From the NCBI GenBank assembly GCA_045591175.1, contig JAZNSI010000026.1:4819-68818 (forward strand): a DNA stretch of 64,000 bases, written 5' to 3'. The notes beneath the pieces are model-generated. The model had not been told where the DNA came from and did no database searches. It saw only the letters and a program-made list of their open reading frames with translations. The stretch is from UBA11524 sp045591175 (GTDB taxonomy: Bacteria > Bacillota > Clostridia > Christensenellales > Aristaeellaceae). Positions 62,077 through 64,000 of the stretch are shown here, one piece after another. The position numbers were made by a program, and so were the translations under genes. The stretch's first letter is position 1. Each line of letters begins with the position of its first letter.

Positions 62077-62837
62077 TCAAAATATGGTACGTCATACACA
62101 AAGGTTACATTGTAGCCCGCATCGTACTCGCCGATGAAATTCGCCAGATTGCCGACCTCATCATAGAGCATCCCCTCGCTGACGTGGATGGTCAGCGGCC
62201 TTGCTTTACCAAACTGCTCGTCCGGCGTGAAAATTGTATAGCCCGTTTCCAGATCGATGGTGCGCAGCCACACCTCTTCCAGGCTCGTGTTGCAGAAGGC
62301 CTCCGAGCCAATGTAGCGCACCGTTTCCGGGATATCGACAGCAGTCATCTTCCAATTGTCAGCAAAGGCGGAGGGGCCGATGGCGTACAGGTGCGGCGGA
62401 AGCACAATCCCCTCCAGTGCCGGACAATAATAGAAAGCCATCTCTCCGATAATAAGCAGCGAATCCGGCAGGGCAACGCGTTTCAGGTTGTACCGCCCCT
62501 CAAATGCACCGGTGCCGATCATTACCACGCCCTCCGGCAGGATGACCTCCTCCAGAACATAGTTGTCCGCAAAAGCCCATTCGCCGATGATCTTCGTTCC
62601 TTCCCGGACCGTGTAGGATGTATCCGTTGCCTTCTCCGGGTATGATACCAGCGTCCCGGAGCAGTACACCACGCCGACTTCGTCGGTCAGGCACAGGTCA
62701 GACGTTCCGCCGCAGACCGGACAGGCTTCCTCTGCAAAAGCTGTCAGCGGCAGCAACAGGATCAGCAAGCACAGCCACTTCTTTATACATATCCTCCGTT
62801 TGCATATTCTGACAATACAACGTATGAAGCCATACAT
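62073..62837 (-). CDS. Secreted BspA-like leucine-rich-repeat protein
   Basis: About 254 residues. A basic N-terminus and hydrophobic stretch (WLCLLILLLPLTAFA) form a signal peptide, then ACPVCGG, then five or so LRR_5-type repeats of about 23 residues (IGEWAFADNYVLEEVILPEG, IGTGAFEGRYNLKRVALPDS, IGEMAFYYCPALEGIVLPPH). The start ATG 62837 has only a weak site; an AGGAGG further in precedes an out-of-frame ATG, so the start is uncertain. Surface binding role inferred. Confidence 0.8.
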   Translation of the reverse strand: MYGFIRCIVRICKRRICIKKWLCLLILLLPLTAFAEEACPVCGGTSDLCLTDEVGVVYCSGTLVSYPEKATDTSYTVREGTKIIGEWAFADNYVLEEVILPEGVVMIGTGAFEGRYNLKRVALPDSLLIIGEMAFYYCPALEGIVLPPHLYAIGPSAFADNWKMTAVDIPETVRYIGSEAFCNTSLEEVWLRTIDLETGYTIFTPDEQFGKARPLTIHVSEGMLYDEVGNLANFIGEYDAGYNVTFVYDVPYFD

Positions 62838-62853
62838 TTCTTCCCGAAAGCAA

Positions 62854-62881
62854 CAAAAAAACCGGATGCTTTCGCATCCGG
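62854..62881 (-). terminator. Terminator of the tRNA cluster
   Basis: 8-bp stem CCGGATGC/GCATCCGG, GAAA loop, then TTTTTTTG. Confidence 0.9.
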
Positions 62882-62889
62882 CTCTTCCG

Positions 62890-62973
62890 TGCGGGAAACA
62901 GGACTTGAACCTGCAAGCTCGTACGAGCACATGAACCTGAATCATGCGCGTCTGCCAATTCCGCCATTCCCGC
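62890..62973 (-). tRNA. tRNA-Leu(CAG)
   Basis: 84 bases, acceptor GCGGGAA/TTCCCGC, long variable arm, anticodon loop TTCAGGT. CCA is not encoded. Confidence 0.95.
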
Positions 62974-62982
62974 AGAAGAGTG

Positions 62983-63064
<82 letters not shown>

Positions 63065-63076
63065 ATATAAAATTTG

Positions 63077-63152
63077 TGGAGCTGGCGATGGGACTCGAAC
63101 CCGCAACCTGCTGATTACAAATCAGCTGCTCTGCCAATTGAGCTACGCCAGC
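63077..63152 (-). tRNA. tRNA-Thr(TGT)
   Basis: Acceptor GCTGGCG/CGCCAGC, anticodon TGT; the encoded CCA is included. Confidence 0.95.
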
Positions 63153-63184
63153 ACGAAGCTCTTGAGTGTTCAAGTCCAGAAAAG

Positions 63185-63261
63185 TGGCGACCCGGAAGGG
63201 GCTCGAACCCTCGACCTCCAACGTGACAGGCTGGCGCTCTAACCAACTGAGCTACCGGGCC
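63185..63261 (-). tRNA. tRNA-Asp(GTC)
   Basis: Acceptor GGCCCGG/CCGGGTC, discriminator G, anticodon GTC, CCA encoded. Confidence 0.95.
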
Positions 63262-63271
63262 ACTAAAGAAA

Positions 63272-63345
<74 letters not shown>

Positions 63346-63362
63346 AAATGAGAAGGAAAAAA

Positions 63363-63437
63363 TGGTGACTCCTAGGGGATTCGAACCCCTGTAGCCGCCG
63401 TGAAAGGGCGGTGTCTTAACCACTTGACCAAGGAGCC
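63363..63437 (-). tRNA. tRNA-Glu(TTC)
   Basis: Acceptor GGCTCCT/AGGAGTC, anticodon TTC, CCA encoded. Confidence 0.95.
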
Positions 63438-63458
63438 GCGATGTTGGTGCCGGGTTGA

Positions 63459-63535
63459 TGGTCGGGGTGAAGGGATTCGAACCCCCGGCCCCATGCTCCC
63501 AAAGCACGTGCGCTACCAGACTGCGCTACACCCCG
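63459..63535 (-). tRNA. tRNA-Pro(TGG)
   Basis: Acceptor CGGGGTG/CACCCCG, anticodon TGG, CCA encoded. First gene of the seven-tRNA transcript. Confidence 0.95.
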
Positions 63536-63567
63536 TTCGTGTCGTGCCCACTCAGGCGACGCTGATA

Positions 63568-63596
63568 ATAATACCCGAATCCGTTTTTTTTGTCAA
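63568..63596 (-). promoter_or_regulatory. Promoter of the tRNA cluster
   Basis: TTGACA, 17 bases, TATTAT, about 30 bp before tRNA-Pro. Confidence 0.85.
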
Positions 63597-63668
63597 CCCC
63601 TTTTTTCAAAAAAATTACGAAAAAACTTTTAATCCATATATTGCCTCATTTCTTGGGGGGATCTGCCA

Positions 63669-63698
63669 TGTGGATAACCCCGGGACGGGTTTTCCACA
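63669..63698. promoter_or_regulatory. Inverted pair of DnaA-box-like sites
   Basis: TGTGGATAA (a perfect DnaA box in reverse) and TTTTCCACA face each other in a 12-6-12 inverted repeat with one mismatch. A third, TGTGGATAT, is at 63746-63754. Confidence 0.5.
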
Positions 63699-63761
63699 TT
63701 CCGTCTCTAAACCCCTTCCCAGTACCATTTTCGACAAATCCCCCATGTGGATATACACCAC

Positions 63762-63778
63762 TTCTGTACCCTACAGAA
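63762..63778. promoter_or_regulatory. Perfect palindrome, possible operator
   Basis: TTCTGTA-CCC-TACAGAA, immediately before the first NrdR-box-like site. Confidence 0.5.
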
Positions 63779-63826
63779 CAACAATATTTTGTATTGACTT
63801 CTGTCTGGATACACAATATAATGTTA
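63779..63826. promoter_or_regulatory. Tandem NrdR-box-like sites
   Basis: Two 16-base sites resembling ACACWATATWTWGTGT, at 63779-63794 (CAACAATATTTTGTAT) and 63811-63826 (ACACAATATAATGTTA). They start 32 bp apart, three helical turns, the usual spacing. The second covers the -10 box, so NrdR would repress. Confidence 0.75.
63794..63822 (+). promoter_or_regulatory. Promoter of the nrdD-like gene
   Basis: TTGACT, 17 bases, TATAAT, about 100 bp before the start codon. Confidence 0.88.
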
Positions 63827-63920
63827 TCGCTCGCCCAAAAGTGGGTATTAGTAGGATGAGAGTATGTCTCTTCCTCAGTCAACCCGTGTACATACAGGAT
63901 CGAAAAAAGGAGCAGGTGCT

Positions 63921-64000
63921 ATGATTACTTCTATTAAGAAACGCGATGGTCGAATTGTTCCCTTTGATGAGGAGAAGATCGTCCAGGCGATCGAAAAAAG
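63921..64000 (+). CDS. nrdD: ATP-cone protein start, probably anaerobic ribonucleotide reductase
   Basis: Only 26 residues are visible (MITSIKKRDGRIVPFDEEKI then VQAIEK), a typical ATP-cone opening. NrdR-box-like sites upstream favour a ribonucleotide reductase; NrdD is the usual form in strict anaerobes. Class II NrdJ or another ATP-cone enzyme is possible. AAAAAAGGAG precedes the ATG. Confidence 0.75.
   Translation, partial: MITSIKKRDGRIVPFDEEKIVQAIEK

Noticed and set aside
63600..63920. Possible replication origin from DnaA-box-like sites
   Set aside because: No dnaA, dnaN, rpmH or AT-rich unwinding region is next to it. Promoter control is simpler.

Overview
The window is about 64 kb of GC-rich DNA from a low-oxygen member of the Clostridia (Bacillota). 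The evidence is two T-box leaders (valS, hisS), AGGAGG-type ribosome binding sites, a BofA-like sporulation protein, a CggR-type glycolytic regulator, an Asp23/AmaP pair, PduL-AckA acetate metabolism, a two-subunit Fe-S fumarase, and the start of an ATP-cone protein that is probably anaerobic ribonucleotide reductase. No species can be named from the sequence alone. Nearly all genes lie on the minus strand. Most long plus-strand reading frames are antisense shadows caused by high GC.

Layout. 1-4.8 kb: argF-carA-carB, with carB cut by the window edge; CarA has lost its whole glutaminase catalytic triad. 4.9-12.8 kb: a LysM protein, a tyrosine phosphatase, an XRE regulator, and a minus-strand run of folC, an acetyltransferase, rsmH, rsmI and both fumarase subunits. 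12.8-32.4 kb: an eleven-gene surface-polysaccharide cluster read leftward. In transcription order it encodes a thioredoxin-GH8 fusion, a polytopic GT-C-like protein, a membrane protein with a degenerate GGDEF domain that keeps the c-di-GMP inhibitory site, a DUF2334 protein, a BcsA-like GT2 synthase, a BcsB-like protein, an MBOAT acyltransferase, an SGNH/AlgX-like protein with three LamG-like repeats, a duplicated GT-C-like protein, another GT-C protein, and WecB. 32.7-36.1 kb: two GGDEF proteins with plausible catalytic sites (PAS-GGDEF, and sugar-binding-domain-GGDEF) flank the cluster. I read the whole as a c-di-GMP-controlled system for an O-acylated, cellulose-like exopolysaccharide.

36-48 kb: valS with a T-box and an unusual second leader segment, yceD-rpmF, ackA and pduL, tpiA, pgk and cggR (no gapA), a divergent bofA-like gene, and thiI. 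48-57 kb: cysteine desulfurase, small conserved proteins, ispA-xseB-xseA-folD, a TsaD-like paralogue, nusB, amaP and asp23. 57-62.8 kb: a small Cys-rich protein, aspS, an acetyltransferase, hisS with its T-box, and a secreted LRR protein. 62.9-63.5 kb: seven tRNA genes. The right edge holds the nrdD-like start behind a dense regulatory region with NrdR-box-like, DnaA-box-like and palindromic sites.

Several intergenic regions hold arrays of short perfect hairpins and three copies of a dispersed repeat. No CRISPR array, transposase, integrase or prophage was seen.
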